7,352 nucleotides of DNA from Desulfobacterales bacterium (GCA_020056645.1 JAGVHJ010000426.1:1-7352); one strand, 5' to 3'; positions 1 to 6,681 are shown, numbered from the stretch's first letter. A program made the numbers and translations. Notes: a model not told the origin generated them from the letters alone.

Positions 1-493
1 CGGCGGCGGCGTTATTGTTGACCACCATGGCCGCCTCGCATCCGGTGACGCCGCAGATGAGCTTTTCGACCGCTGTGTATCTGAGGCCCCGTCTTCCTGT
101 TTCAAGATTGAATTCCAGATTGGAATAGCAGCCCGCGATGGTTTTTAATTCCTCGATGACCGGAGCCGCGAGCAGGGAACGGCCCAGGTTGGTATGCACC
201 ACAATACCTGTGGCGTTGATCACCCGCCTGAGATTGGGCGTCATCTCCTTTTTGATCCGGTCATGGATTTTTTTCAGGAGCGCCCCTTCCGCCATCAATT
301 CTCGCTCGTTTTCCCCCGGTTCCTCCATGGAGAGGATCCGGTTTCTCACTTCTCCGATCACCATCCGGGTGGCGTTAACAATAACGGTCTGGGGGATGCC
401 CGCCGCGAGACTCTCTGACTTGAGCGCCTCAAGGAGCGTATCCACGCCGGGTATTTGTTTCAATAACTCTTTTTTCCCAGGAGATAGGTCCAT
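1..493 (-). CDS. selA: L-seryl-tRNA(Sec) selenium transferase, N-terminal part (cut by window edge)
   Basis: SelA is the cytoplasmic PLP enzyme that converts seryl-tRNA(Sec) to selenocysteinyl-tRNA(Sec) using selenophosphate. I translated the minus strand from the ATG at 493-491 and obtained 164 residues before the window edge. An N-terminal helical region (about 1-85) contains PGVDTLL at 15-21. The highly conserved block RRVINATGIVVHTNLGRSLL follows at about 89-108, then LEFNLETGRRG near 126-136 and AAMVVNNNAAA at the cut end. These blocks are diagnostic of SelA. The PLP-binding lysine lies in the missing part, because full-length SelA is about 460 residues. The start is only 7 bp after the stop of the CheD-HDOD gene, with AAGGA about 10 nt upstream, so the two are probably co-transcribed. 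The gene implies that the organism makes selenoproteins; selB and selC are not in the window. Confidence 0.95.
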   Translation of the reverse strand, partial: MDLSPGKKELLKQIPGVDTLLEALKSESLAAGIPQTVIVNATRMVIGEVRNRILSMEEPGENERELMAEGALLKKIHDRIKKEMTPNLRRVINATGIVVHTNLGRSLLAAPVIEELKTIAGCYSNLEFNLETGRRGLRYTAVEKLICGVTGCEAAMVVNNNAAA

Positions 494-500
494 AAAATCA

Positions 501-1949
501 TCATCCTTGAATGATCGAAAGTTCCGGAGAAGCGGAAAGGGATTGTATCGGAATGGCGTCCACAATATCCGGAAATTGGGGGATTGATAATCCGTTGATC
601 GTGAGAAGGGGCTCCAGATGTCCGGTATCGACCAGATAAAGCTCCGGTCCCGCGCTGAACATGTGCATGAGAAGATTGGCAAGGGCGACCAGGGAGGAGA
701 GACCGCCGGTCTGATTTTCTGCGGGCCGGGAGTGGTGGTTCTTGATCACCTGCATCAGGGTTTCGGAAAAATCCCATGATTCAGCCAGTTCGCCGCCAAT
801 GACGGTGTGATCGGCGCCAAGGATCTTCTTTTCGGCCTCGATGATGGGCCGCTTCTCTTTCATGAGTATCCGGTAGAACAACGGAAAGGTGTTCATGACA
901 AACTGGTCCAGGACCACTTTCCCGATATCGTGGAGTAGGCCCGCCGTATAGGCCACGGTCGGTTGAACAGCCGGGAGGGCCATCTCGGCGAGTTTTTTTG
1001 AAATGATGGCTGTTCCCAGCGCGTGATGGTAAAGCCCGCCTTTACTCAGGGAGTATCCGGTGGATGCGTGATCGAAGTAACTTTTTACCGCCACCGAGAG
1101 AATCAAGCTGGAAAAGATATCATGGCCCAGGATGGCGATGGCGTCGTCGATCGAATCGATTTTGCGCCGAACGGAAAAGAGGGCCGAATTGCACAGGTGG
1201 ATCGTTCTGGCCGTCAGCACCTGATCCTTCCGGACTTCGGCTGCAAGCTCCCGGATGGAGACGTTCTCTTCGTGGGTCATTTTTAAGATCGAGAAGATAA
1301 TCTGGGGGACCGGTTGGAGGTTCGCTATTTTTTTTCTCAGATCCGCCAGGCTTGGCGGGCGGTTGTTGAAATTTTTCTGGTGAAGGGTCAGCTCGAAAGG
1401 CACCGCGGGGGAGATATCACAGGACCACTCTTCCATGTTCAGATTCAGGCTGTAGCCCATAAAGCCCCCGGTTTCCGATTTGACAATGGGAACGCCATGT
1501 TCCTGAAGGAGTTTCCCCGCCATCTGGGCCGAGCGGCCCCCAATATTGAGGCACACATCCTGTTGATTGAGGGGGGCGATCAGGGCGCCTCCGGCGATAT
1601 AGGCTTTCATATTGCGGGGAGTAGCGCCTTTTGTTTGCAACTCTTTTAAAAATTGGGGCAGACCCGTTGATATATATTTCCCTGGGCAGAGTGGAAATCC
1701 GCTGGATACGGGTTCAGGGAGCAGGGAATGGAGAATGCCTCCCACCCCCTTCTTATCGTCAAAAACGGCGACAGCCACGCAGGTTCCTAAAAAGGCCTGA
1801 AGGATCAGTGGTTTTTTAGTGTCTATCCGGTAAGTTCCAGAGGCCACATGGTATTGGGGCAAGGTGTTCATGGGAGTATCAAGCGAATCGTTTCTCCGAT
1901 GGTTAAAAACGTGCCGGTTTTGTCTGAAATGGACATCATTCCGTTTCAT
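501..1949 (-). CDS. CheD-HDOD fusion signalling protein
   Basis: This is a two-domain cytoplasmic signalling protein. Residues about 30-180 look like CheD, the chemoreceptor glutamine deamidase: FLGTCVAVAVFD (53-64) carries the likely nucleophile C57, and GGILHSLLPE (70-79) carries H74. The 17-residue Cys-His spacing matches my recollection of CheD enzymes. IAGGALI (118-124) and LNIGGRSAQ (134-142) are also CheD-like. Residues about 203-400 form an HDOD domain with LQPVPQ (211-216) and AGLLHDIGKVVL (336-347). It retains H340-D341, upstream H308/H309, H381 and H405/H406. The 80-residue C-terminal tail is not recognised. The frame opens at the ATG at 1949, but the first 26 residues are His/Arg/Asn-rich and do not look like CheD. 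The in-frame ATG at 1871 would start just before the domain. Neither has a good Shine-Dalgarno site, so the start is unsettled and the coordinates are the maximum extent. selA follows 7 bp downstream. The target receptor or partner is unknown. Confidence 0.88.
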   Translation of the reverse strand: MKRNDVHFRQNRHVFNHRRNDSLDTPMNTLPQYHVASGTYRIDTKKPLILQAFLGTCVAVAVFDDKKGVGGILHSLLPEPVSSGFPLCPGKYISTGLPQFLKELQTKGATPRNMKAYIAGGALIAPLNQQDVCLNIGGRSAQMAGKLLQEHGVPIVKSETGGFMGYSLNLNMEEWSCDISPAVPFELTLHQKNFNNRPPSLADLRKKIANLQPVPQIIFSILKMTHEENVSIRELAAEVRKDQVLTARTIHLCNSALFSVRRKIDSIDDAIAILGHDIFSSLILSVAVKSYFDHASTGYSLSKGGLYHHALGTAIISKKLAEMALPAVQPTVAYTAGLLHDIGKVVLDQFVMNTFPLFYRILMKEKRPIIEAEKKILGADHTVIGGELAESWDFSETLMQVIKNHHSRPAENQTGGLSSLVALANLLMHMFSAGPELYLVDTGHLEPLLTINGLSIPQFPDIVDAIPIQSLSASPELSIIQG

Positions 1950-1977
1950 GAATAATGACCGTCCGGATTCTTCTAAG

Positions 1978-2007
1978 CCTATACCATTTCGAATCCATTG
2001 GATTCAA
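1978..2007 (-). promoter_or_regulatory. Possible sigma-70-like promoter for the CheD-HDOD/selA unit
   Basis: Read on the minus strand, TTGAAT (complement of 2002-2007) and TATAGG (complement of 1978-1983) are separated by 18 bp. Each matches the consensus at four of six positions, and a TG one base before the -10 hexamer gives an extended -10. Transcription would begin near 1971, about 22 nt before the ATG at 1949. The match is moderate and the call is by eye. Confidence 0.35.
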
Positions 2008-2022
2008 CAGATTTCTTGAATC
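1991..2022. promoter_or_regulatory. Overlapping GATTC/GAATC dyads, candidate operator
   Basis: The divergent intergenic region holds two overlapping inverted repeats. GAATCC-ATT-GGATTC (1991-2005) is perfect with a 3-bp centre. GATTCAA (2001-2007) pairs with TTGAATC (2016-2022) across 8 bp. A further GGATTC lies at 1965-1970. They overlap the proposed -35 box and spacer of the minus-strand promoter and lie upstream of rmlB, where an operator for a dimeric regulator would be expected. No regulator family is recognisable. The rest of the gap (2023-2138) holds only a weak plus-strand promoter candidate (TTGAAC 2028-2033, TATGAA 2050-2055, 16-bp spacer) and the rmlB ribosome-binding site. Confidence 0.35.
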
Positions 2023-2125
2023 ATGCCTTGAACCGGAGAAAAAAACCTTTATGAAGGAGAGGTTTTACGATAAAGAGCAGGCGGAACGTTCCATTGATCA
2101 AGAAAAAAAAAGCGGCAACCATGAG

Positions 2126-2131
2126 AGGAGG
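2126..2131 (+). promoter_or_regulatory. Ribosome-binding site that fixes the rmlB start
   Basis: A full AGGAGG lies 7 nt before the ATG at 2139. This selects that ATG over the in-frame ATGs at 2094 and 2121, which would put a lysine-rich extension in front of the nucleotide-binding motif. Confidence 0.85.
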
Positions 2132-2138
2132 GGTTACG

Positions 2139-3194
2139 ATGAAAAATATACTTGTAACGGGCGGCGCGGGGTTTATCGGGTCCAATTTTATTCATTATCT
2201 TTTTTCCGAAAAGAGCTTCACCGGACGAGTTGTCAACGTGGACAAGCTCACCTATGCCGGAAATCCGGAAAACTTGGATGGGATTTCCGATAGGTTCGCC
2301 GACAGATATGTGTTTGAACAAGCCGATATTTGTGACCGGGAGAGCATGGCGGCGCTCTTTGAACGATACGAGATCGACACGGTGTGCCATTTTGCCGCGG
2401 AATCCCATGTGGATCGATCGATCGCCGACCCGGACGCGTTCATCATGACCAACATCATGGGAACCTACGGGCTCCTTGAAACAGTTCGGCGGTTTAACGC
2501 CTCCCGCGCCATCCATTTCCACCATGTGAGCACCGATGAGGTCTATGGCTCCCTGGGGAACGCCGGGTTTTTCACCGAAGAGACCCCTTACCGGCCAAAC
2601 AGCCCCTACTCGGCCTCTAAAGCCTCCTCGGACCATCTGGTCCGGGCCTATGGCGAAACCTATGGACTATCCGTGACCACCTCCAATTGCTCCAATAACT
2701 ACGGACCCTACCAGTTTCCGGAGAAATTGATTCCCCTGATCATCGAAAACGCCCTGAACGAAAAACCGCTGCCCGTCTATGGCGACGGCAGGAATATCCG
2801 GGACTGGCTCTTTGTGGCCGATCACTGCCGGGCCATCTATCTCATCATGAACCAGGGAAAAAGGGGCGGCATGTACGCCATTGGAGGCCGGTGCGAAATG
2901 GAGAACATTCAGGTGGTGACGGCCATCTGCGATCTACTGGACGAGATCAACCCCTGCCGGTCCGGGAAGAAGCGCCGGGATCTCATCACCTTCGTGAAGG
3001 ACAGGCCAGGCCATGACCGGAGATACGCCATCGATTTCAGCAAGCTCCATAATGAGCTTGGCTGGGAACCCCAGGAATCCTTTGAAACCGGAATCCGGAA
3101 AACCATTCTCTGGTATCTGGACCATCCGGCATGGGTGGATAGGGTGAAAAGCGGTGAATACCGCTCATGGATGAACCAGCAGTATGGCGAATAA
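2139..3194 (+). CDS. rmlB: dTDP-glucose 4,6-dehydratase
   Basis: RmlB converts dTDP-glucose to dTDP-4-keto-6-deoxyglucose with tightly bound NAD+, the committed step to dTDP-L-rhamnose and other deoxysugars of lipopolysaccharide and exopolysaccharide. The 351-residue product has the usual length for this short-chain dehydrogenase/reductase family. It starts with the Rossmann motif TGGAGFIGSN (7-16). HFAAESHVDRSI (84-95) follows. The catalytic Thr-Asp-Glu is T132-D133-E134 in HVSTDEVYG, and the YxxxK pair is Y157/K161 in SPYSASKASSDHLVRAYGE. The substrate-domain signatures SNNYGPYQFPEKLIPL (185-200) and VKDRPGHDRRYAID (286-299) are also present. These separate RmlB from UDP-glucose epimerases. 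The start is fixed by AGGAGG at 2126-2131. No rmlA, rmlC or rmlD is present, so later steps must be encoded elsewhere. pyrF follows after 27 bp. Confidence 0.95.
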   Translation: MKNILVTGGAGFIGSNFIHYLFSEKSFTGRVVNVDKLTYAGNPENLDGISDRFADRYVFEQADICDRESMAALFERYEIDTVCHFAAESHVDRSIADPDAFIMTNIMGTYGLLETVRRFNASRAIHFHHVSTDEVYGSLGNAGFFTEETPYRPNSPYSASKASSDHLVRAYGETYGLSVTTSNCSNNYGPYQFPEKLIPLIIENALNEKPLPVYGDGRNIRDWLFVADHCRAIYLIMNQGKRGGMYAIGGRCEMENIQVVTAICDLLDEINPCRSGKKRRDLITFVKDRPGHDRRYAIDFSKLHNELGWEPQESFETGIRKTILWYLDHPAWVDRVKSGEYRSWMNQQYGE

Positions 3195-3221
3195 CCCCTT
3201 ATTTTATTCTGGAGTCAATGA

Positions 3222-3941
3222 ATGAAACAGGCAAAAGAGTATATCGTTTTTCCCTTGGACGTGCCAGACCAGAAATCGGCCATGGCCTTTGTGAATCTTC
3301 TTGCGGACCATGTGGGCATGTTCAAGGTCGGGCTGGAGCTCTTTATCAGCGCGGGGCCGGAGATCATCCGGTATATCAACGACAAGGGCGGTGCAAAGGT
3401 CTTCCTCGATTTAAAGCTTCACGATATCCCCGTCACCGTGGAGCGCGCCGTAAACCGCATCGCGGACCTGGACGTGGCCCTCGCTACCGTTCATTGCGGC
3501 GAGTCGAAAGAGATGCTTCTTGCCGCGGTCCGAGGCGGAAAAAACAGGGTGACCCTTTTGGGGGTTACTGTTTTAACAAGCGTCTCCGGCGATGATCTGG
3601 CCACGGCAGGATTTCAGCCGGGCTATGCCGGGGATCTGAAGTCCCTTGTTCTCAAGCGGGCGGAAATGGCCAAGGGGGCCGGATTGGATGGCGTGGTCTG
3701 CTCCGGCAAGGAGGTCTCAGAGATCAAAAAGTCCCTGGGACCCGGTTTTCTTGCGGTGACCCCCGGCATCCGTCCCCTGTGGGATCCTGTGGGAAAAGAT
3801 GATCAGAAACGCATCGTCACGCCAAAAGAAGCCATCCAGAAAGGGGCTGACTATCTGGTGATCGGTCGGCCCATCCGGGACGCCAAAGATCCGGTGGCCG
3901 CCGTGGAAAAGATCGTGGCGGAGATCGAAGCGGTTTCCTGA
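3222..3941 (+). CDS. pyrF: Orotidine 5'-phosphate decarboxylase
   Basis: PyrF decarboxylates orotidine 5'-monophosphate to UMP, the last step of de novo pyrimidine synthesis, in the cytoplasm. The 239-residue product matches the usual length of this TIM-barrel enzyme. LDV at 12-14 supplies D13, and K35 lies in FKVGLEL. The catalytic signature FLDLKLHDIP (61-70) gives the D-x-K-x-x-D set D63, K65 and D68. The phosphate-binding segments AVTPGIRP (178-185), DQKRIVTP (194-201) and LVIGRPI (212-218) are all present, so the enzyme should be active. The ATG at 3222 is preceded by GGAG at 3211-3214 with 7-nt spacing. It lies 27 bp after rmlB on the same strand without an obvious terminator, so the pair is probably one transcript. 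The 52-bp gap to the convergent transporter gene shows no convincing terminator. Confidence 0.96.
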   Translation: MKQAKEYIVFPLDVPDQKSAMAFVNLLADHVGMFKVGLELFISAGPEIIRYINDKGGAKVFLDLKLHDIPVTVERAVNRIADLDVALATVHCGESKEMLLAAVRGGKNRVTLLGVTVLTSVSGDDLATAGFQPGYAGDLKSLVLKRAEMAKGAGLDGVVCSGKEVSEIKKSLGPGFLAVTPGIRPLWDPVGKDDQKRIVTPKEAIQKGADYLVIGRPIRDAKDPVAAVEKIVAEIEAVS

Positions 3942-3993
3942 AGCGGCTCACAGGTTTACGGTAAGGCGGATTTGATATGGCGATGGAAAACCG

Positions 3994-4869
3994 CTACGCC
4001 TGACTGAGAAATACGCCCGCGAGAATCAGGCCGCACGATGCGAACTGGATGGGCGTGAGCGTTTCATTGAGGATCAGCCATCCCAGCAATATGGCGAAAA
4101 CCGGGATCAAACTTACAAAGGCCGTGGCCCGGCTCACGGGCATCTGCTTGACACCATAGTTATAGAGAAAATAGGCGCCGAAGGTCACCACCGCGCCCAG
4201 AAACAAGATGGCGGCTGACGCCTCGGGGTCAAAGCGCCGAGGAAGCACGGTTTCCGGCAGAAAAAGAGTGATCGAAAAATAGAGCAATCCGATGAGGGTC
4301 TGAACGGCTGTGAGGAAAAGGGCCGGATACCGGTTGGATAATTTTTTGAGAATCAGGGCGTAACCGGTTGCGGAAACCATGGCTAAAAATTCCAAAAAGT
4401 TTCCCAGGGCCGGATTGGGCGCATGAAGCGTGGGCTCTCCACCGATGCTTAGGATGCATGCGCCGGCCACGGCCAGTAAAAAACCGGACACGGTTCGGCC
4501 CCTTATCTTTTCCTGAAGGATGATCCATGCCGAGACCGCCACCAGAACGGGCAACATGGCTGTGATGACGCCCGCCTGTGATGCGCTCGTGTTCACCAGC
4601 GCATTCGCCTCAAGCGTATAGTAAAGACACGGTTCGAAAAATCCCAGGAGCAGAAAAGCCGTTATGTCCCCTGAACAGCAGGGGGTCTGACGCAGGCGTT
4701 TAATAAAAAAGATGAAGATGATGCTGGCCGTGGCCATCCTTCCAAACATCACCACCATGGGGTCGTAGCTTTGAAAAGCGATCTTGATCGCGATAAAGGA
4801 GCCGCCCCAGATGACCATGGCGGCGATCAGGCTCACATATGCAAGGTTTTTGGTTTTGGCTTCCGTCAT
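3994..4869 (-). CDS. EamA/DMT-family transporter
   Basis: This is an inner-membrane protein of the drug/metabolite transporter superfamily, with two tandem EamA repeats (about 10-141 and 156-289) and around ten hydrophobic helices in 291 residues. That is the standard size and topology. Typical elements are WGGSFIAIKIAF (21-32) in the first helix, the Q-x-G-x-x-T-x-x-L-P-V stretch (98-108) with the helix-ending ILQEKI (117-122) in repeat one, and SLIPVFAILLGWLILNETLT (253-272) in repeat two. Members export amino acids, metabolites or drugs, and substrate cannot be predicted from sequence. The ATG at 4869 has GGAG 9 nt upstream. The gene is transcribed alone, convergent to pyrF and divergent from the PstS-like gene. 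A TTGTCA/TCTAAA pair just upstream lies too close to the start codon to be a convincing promoter. Confidence 0.92.
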   Translation of the reverse strand: MTEAKTKNLAYVSLIAAMVIWGGSFIAIKIAFQSYDPMVVMFGRMATASIIFIFFIKRLRQTPCCSGDITAFLLLGFFEPCLYYTLEANALVNTSASQAGVITAMLPVLVAVSAWIILQEKIRGRTVSGFLLAVAGACILSIGGEPTLHAPNPALGNFLEFLAMVSATGYALILKKLSNRYPALFLTAVQTLIGLLYFSITLFLPETVLPRRFDPEASAAILFLGAVVTFGAYFLYNYGVKQMPVSRATAFVSLIPVFAILLGWLILNETLTPIQFASCGLILAGVFLSQA

Positions 4870-4904
4870 GGGGATAGGCTCCGTTTAGAGAATTTTTTTA
4901 CCGC

Positions 4905-4934
4905 TTGACAAATCGTCAATGAAAAAGTTATACA
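4905..4934 (+). promoter_or_regulatory. Sigma-70-like promoter for the PstS-like/porin unit, with dyad over the -35 box
   Basis: A perfect -35 hexamer TTGACA (4905-4910) is followed after 18 bp by TATACA (4929-4934), which matches the -10 consensus at four of six positions. Transcription would start near 4941 and give an untranslated leader of about 78 nt. TTGAC (4905-4909) and GTCAA (4915-4919) form a perfect inverted repeat with a 5-bp centre covering the -35 box, a natural place for a repressor or other dimeric regulator. No Pho-box-like tandem CTGTCAT repeats are seen. Confidence 0.6.
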
Positions 4935-5018
4935 TATCAACATCTTCAAAATCTCGTTTACATGCCTTTCTTTTATTTAGCTTTGCAGTTTTTTTAACAT
5001 ATTGCAGGAGAAAATGTC

Positions 5019-5480
5019 ATGAACAGCTTATCCGGAGTCAGCATTTTAAGCAAAAAAAGTATTTTTGCCGTGCTGCTGATGATACTGGCCGTGTTCGTCC
5101 CTTCTCTCACAAAGGCGGAAGTCCTCATCATCGTGAATGCCAAATCCCCCTTGAAACAGATTTCCAGTGAAGATGTGATGAACATCTTCCTCGGGAAAAA
5201 GCTCACCTGGGAAGATGAAAAGAGCACGGAGGTCAAATTTGTCCTGATGCCGGAAGCGGAGTGCCACGAGGAATTTGTAAAAAAATTCACGAAAAAGTCA
5301 GCGGCTCAGTTCAAGCGTTACTGGAACAACATGGTGTTTACCGGAAAAGGCATGATGCCGAAATCCATCAATTCCGCCGAAGAAATGATCCGTTTTGTTT
5401 CAGAGACGGATGGCGCCATTGGCTATGTCGCTCCCGGCGCGCCCCTTGACGGGGTCGCCGTGATGGATATCGTAGACTGA
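5019..5480 (+). CDS. Small secreted PstS-like substrate-binding protein
   Basis: This is a 153-residue exported protein resembling the small phosphate ABC transporter substrate-binding-like (PBP-like) family. A signal peptide covers about 1-33: KK at 12-13, a hydrophobic core at 15-28, and likely cleavage after T-K-A at 33. The mature part starts EVLIIVNAKSPL. It contains DVMNIFLGKKLTW (52-64), FKRYWNNMVFTGKG (98-111) and the DGAIGYV ending motif (131-137), all typical of PstS-like domains. At about 120 mature residues it is roughly half the size of true PstS, so it may be one lobe or a compact sensor domain. The start has AGGAG at 5006-5010 with 8-nt spacing. The porin gene follows 15 bp downstream and no permease or ATPase gene is nearby. 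Phosphate as ligand is a family-level label, not shown here. Confidence 0.85.
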   Translation: MNSLSGVSILSKKSIFAVLLMILAVFVPSLTKAEVLIIVNAKSPLKQISSEDVMNIFLGKKLTWEDEKSTEVKFVLMPEAECHEEFVKKFTKKSAAQFKRYWNNMVFTGKGMMPKSINSAEEMIRFVSETDGAIGYVAPGAPLDGVAVMDIVD

Positions 5481-5495
5481 TTGAGGAGAGCTGTG

Positions 5496-6674
5496 ATGAA
5501 AAAAAAGATAATCGTACAACTCGTTTTTGGTTTATTTATCCTGACGGAATCGTTCGCTTTTAACGCAGGAGCTGTGGATATCCATGGATTCATCTCCCAG
5601 GGATATATGAAATCGGATGAATACGACTATTTTGTCGGTATGAAAGATGGCTCATTCCAGATCAATGAACTGGGACTCAATTTTTCTAACAAACTTACAA
5701 AAAGACTCCGGCTTGGGGTTCAATTTTTTGCAAGAGATTTAGGAAACATCGGAAACGATGAAATCGTCGTGGATTGGGCCTATGCGGATTACTATTTCTG
5801 GGAGTGGCTGGGCCTCCGGGCCGGCAGGATGAAGGCGCCCCTGGGACTCTACAATGAGTCAAGGGACGTGGATGCTGTCAGGACCGGCGTCTTCCTCCCC
5901 CAGAGCGTCTATTTCGATATCCTGCGGGACTCTCTTCTCGCCACCAATGGCATCTGCATGTATGGCGATATCGGCATGGGCGTTGCCGGATCGCTCTCCT
6001 ATCAGTTTCAGGCAGGCGCCAACAACGTCACCAACGACAGCGGGACCGCCCAGGGAGTTATTGCTTTAGGCGGAATCAGTGAAATCACCTCTATTGAGGC
6101 GAACCAATCTCTTTCGGGCAGGGTCAAATGGCTCACGCCTCTTTCAGGCCTGACCTTAAGTGTGTCCAACATCAGTCTTGATATGGAGATCGAAGGAGAG
6201 ACCGATTTTACAGTTCCTTTTGCCCTGGAATACAAACCCTTCGCCACAACCGTATACTCAATGGAGTATATCTGGAACGACCTCGTGATCACCCACGAAT
6301 ATGAGAGAATGACCATCGATTACGATCTCTTTGTTCCGGCCATTTCTTATCGGGAATCGGGAAGGGAAAAGCTCCTCGGATGGTATTCAGGCGTGGCCTA
6401 CCGGTTTTGTGACTGGTTTGAGGGGGGCGTCGCCTACTCCGAGTTTTATGACAAGGCGGATGATCGGGACGGATCCGCCAGCGACAGGTTGAAATACCAG
6501 GCCTTTCAGAAAGAGATCATCTTCTCGCTGCGGTTTGATATCAACCCCAACTGGATCGTTAAGTTTGAAGATCACTACATAGACGGGAACAACCAGGTGA
6601 TGATACAGTATGACGATAGCTATGATGTGCGCCGATGGAACCTGTGGCTCGCCAAGGTTACCTTTATGTTTTAA
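5496..6674 (+). CDS. Outer-membrane beta-barrel porin-like protein
   Basis: The product is a 392-residue exported protein with porin character. Its signal peptide has KKK at 2-4 and a hydrophobic stretch at 5-16, with cleavage likely after A21 or A26. The mature start VDIHGFISQGYMKSD (27-41) is a common porin opening. GLRAGRMKAPLGLYNESRD (106-124) and FLPQSVY (133-139) resemble a conserved porin segment. Alternating aromatic/hydrophobic strands run through the rest, and the chain ends in VTFMF with a terminal Phe, the usual signal for outer-membrane assembly by the BAM complex. Start: GAGGAG at 5483-5488 lies 7 nt before the ATG at 5496; a TTG at 5481 would overlap this site and is unlikely. 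It is probably co-transcribed with the PstS-like gene. Substrate is unknown; neighbour context hints at anions. Length and features suggest a 16- or 18-stranded barrel, but I could not count strands reliably. Confidence 0.82.
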   Translation: MKKKIIVQLVFGLFILTESFAFNAGAVDIHGFISQGYMKSDEYDYFVGMKDGSFQINELGLNFSNKLTKRLRLGVQFFARDLGNIGNDEIVVDWAYADYYFWEWLGLRAGRMKAPLGLYNESRDVDAVRTGVFLPQSVYFDILRDSLLATNGICMYGDIGMGVAGSLSYQFQAGANNVTNDSGTAQGVIALGGISEITSIEANQSLSGRVKWLTPLSGLTLSVSNISLDMEIEGETDFTVPFALEYKPFATTVYSMEYIWNDLVITHEYERMTIDYDLFVPAISYRESGREKLLGWYSGVAYRFCDWFEGGVAYSEFYDKADDRDGSASDRLKYQAFQKEIIFSLRFDINPNWIVKFEDHYIDGNNQVMIQYDDSYDVRRWNLWLAKVTFMF

Positions 6675-6681
6675 TGAGTCC

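Noticed and set aside
138..587. Plus-strand open frame of 149 codons at the left end
   Set aside because: It is antisense to selA and the end of the CheD-HDOD gene. The protein is Ser/Arg-rich without a recognisable domain, while the minus-strand frame gives clear SelA blocks.
1955..2293. Plus-strand 112-codon frame overlapping the intergenic region and the rmlB 5' end
   Set aside because: It is out of frame with rmlB, highly charged with no domain-like pattern, and ends inside the rmlB coding sequence. The good Shine-Dalgarno site serves rmlB.
2049..2636. Minus-strand 195-codon frame across rmlB
   Set aside because: It is a shadow of rmlB, which has complete family motifs on the plus strand.
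3930..3994. AGCGGTTTCC and GGAAAACCGCT as a terminator between pyrF and the transporter gene
   Set aside because: The arms differ by one base, the loop is about 45 nt and no T-run follows, so an intrinsic terminator is not supported.
4927..4932. Minus-strand TATAAC as a -10 box for the transporter gene
   Set aside because: No -35 element at 16-18 bp and no extended -10 TG motif accompany it.
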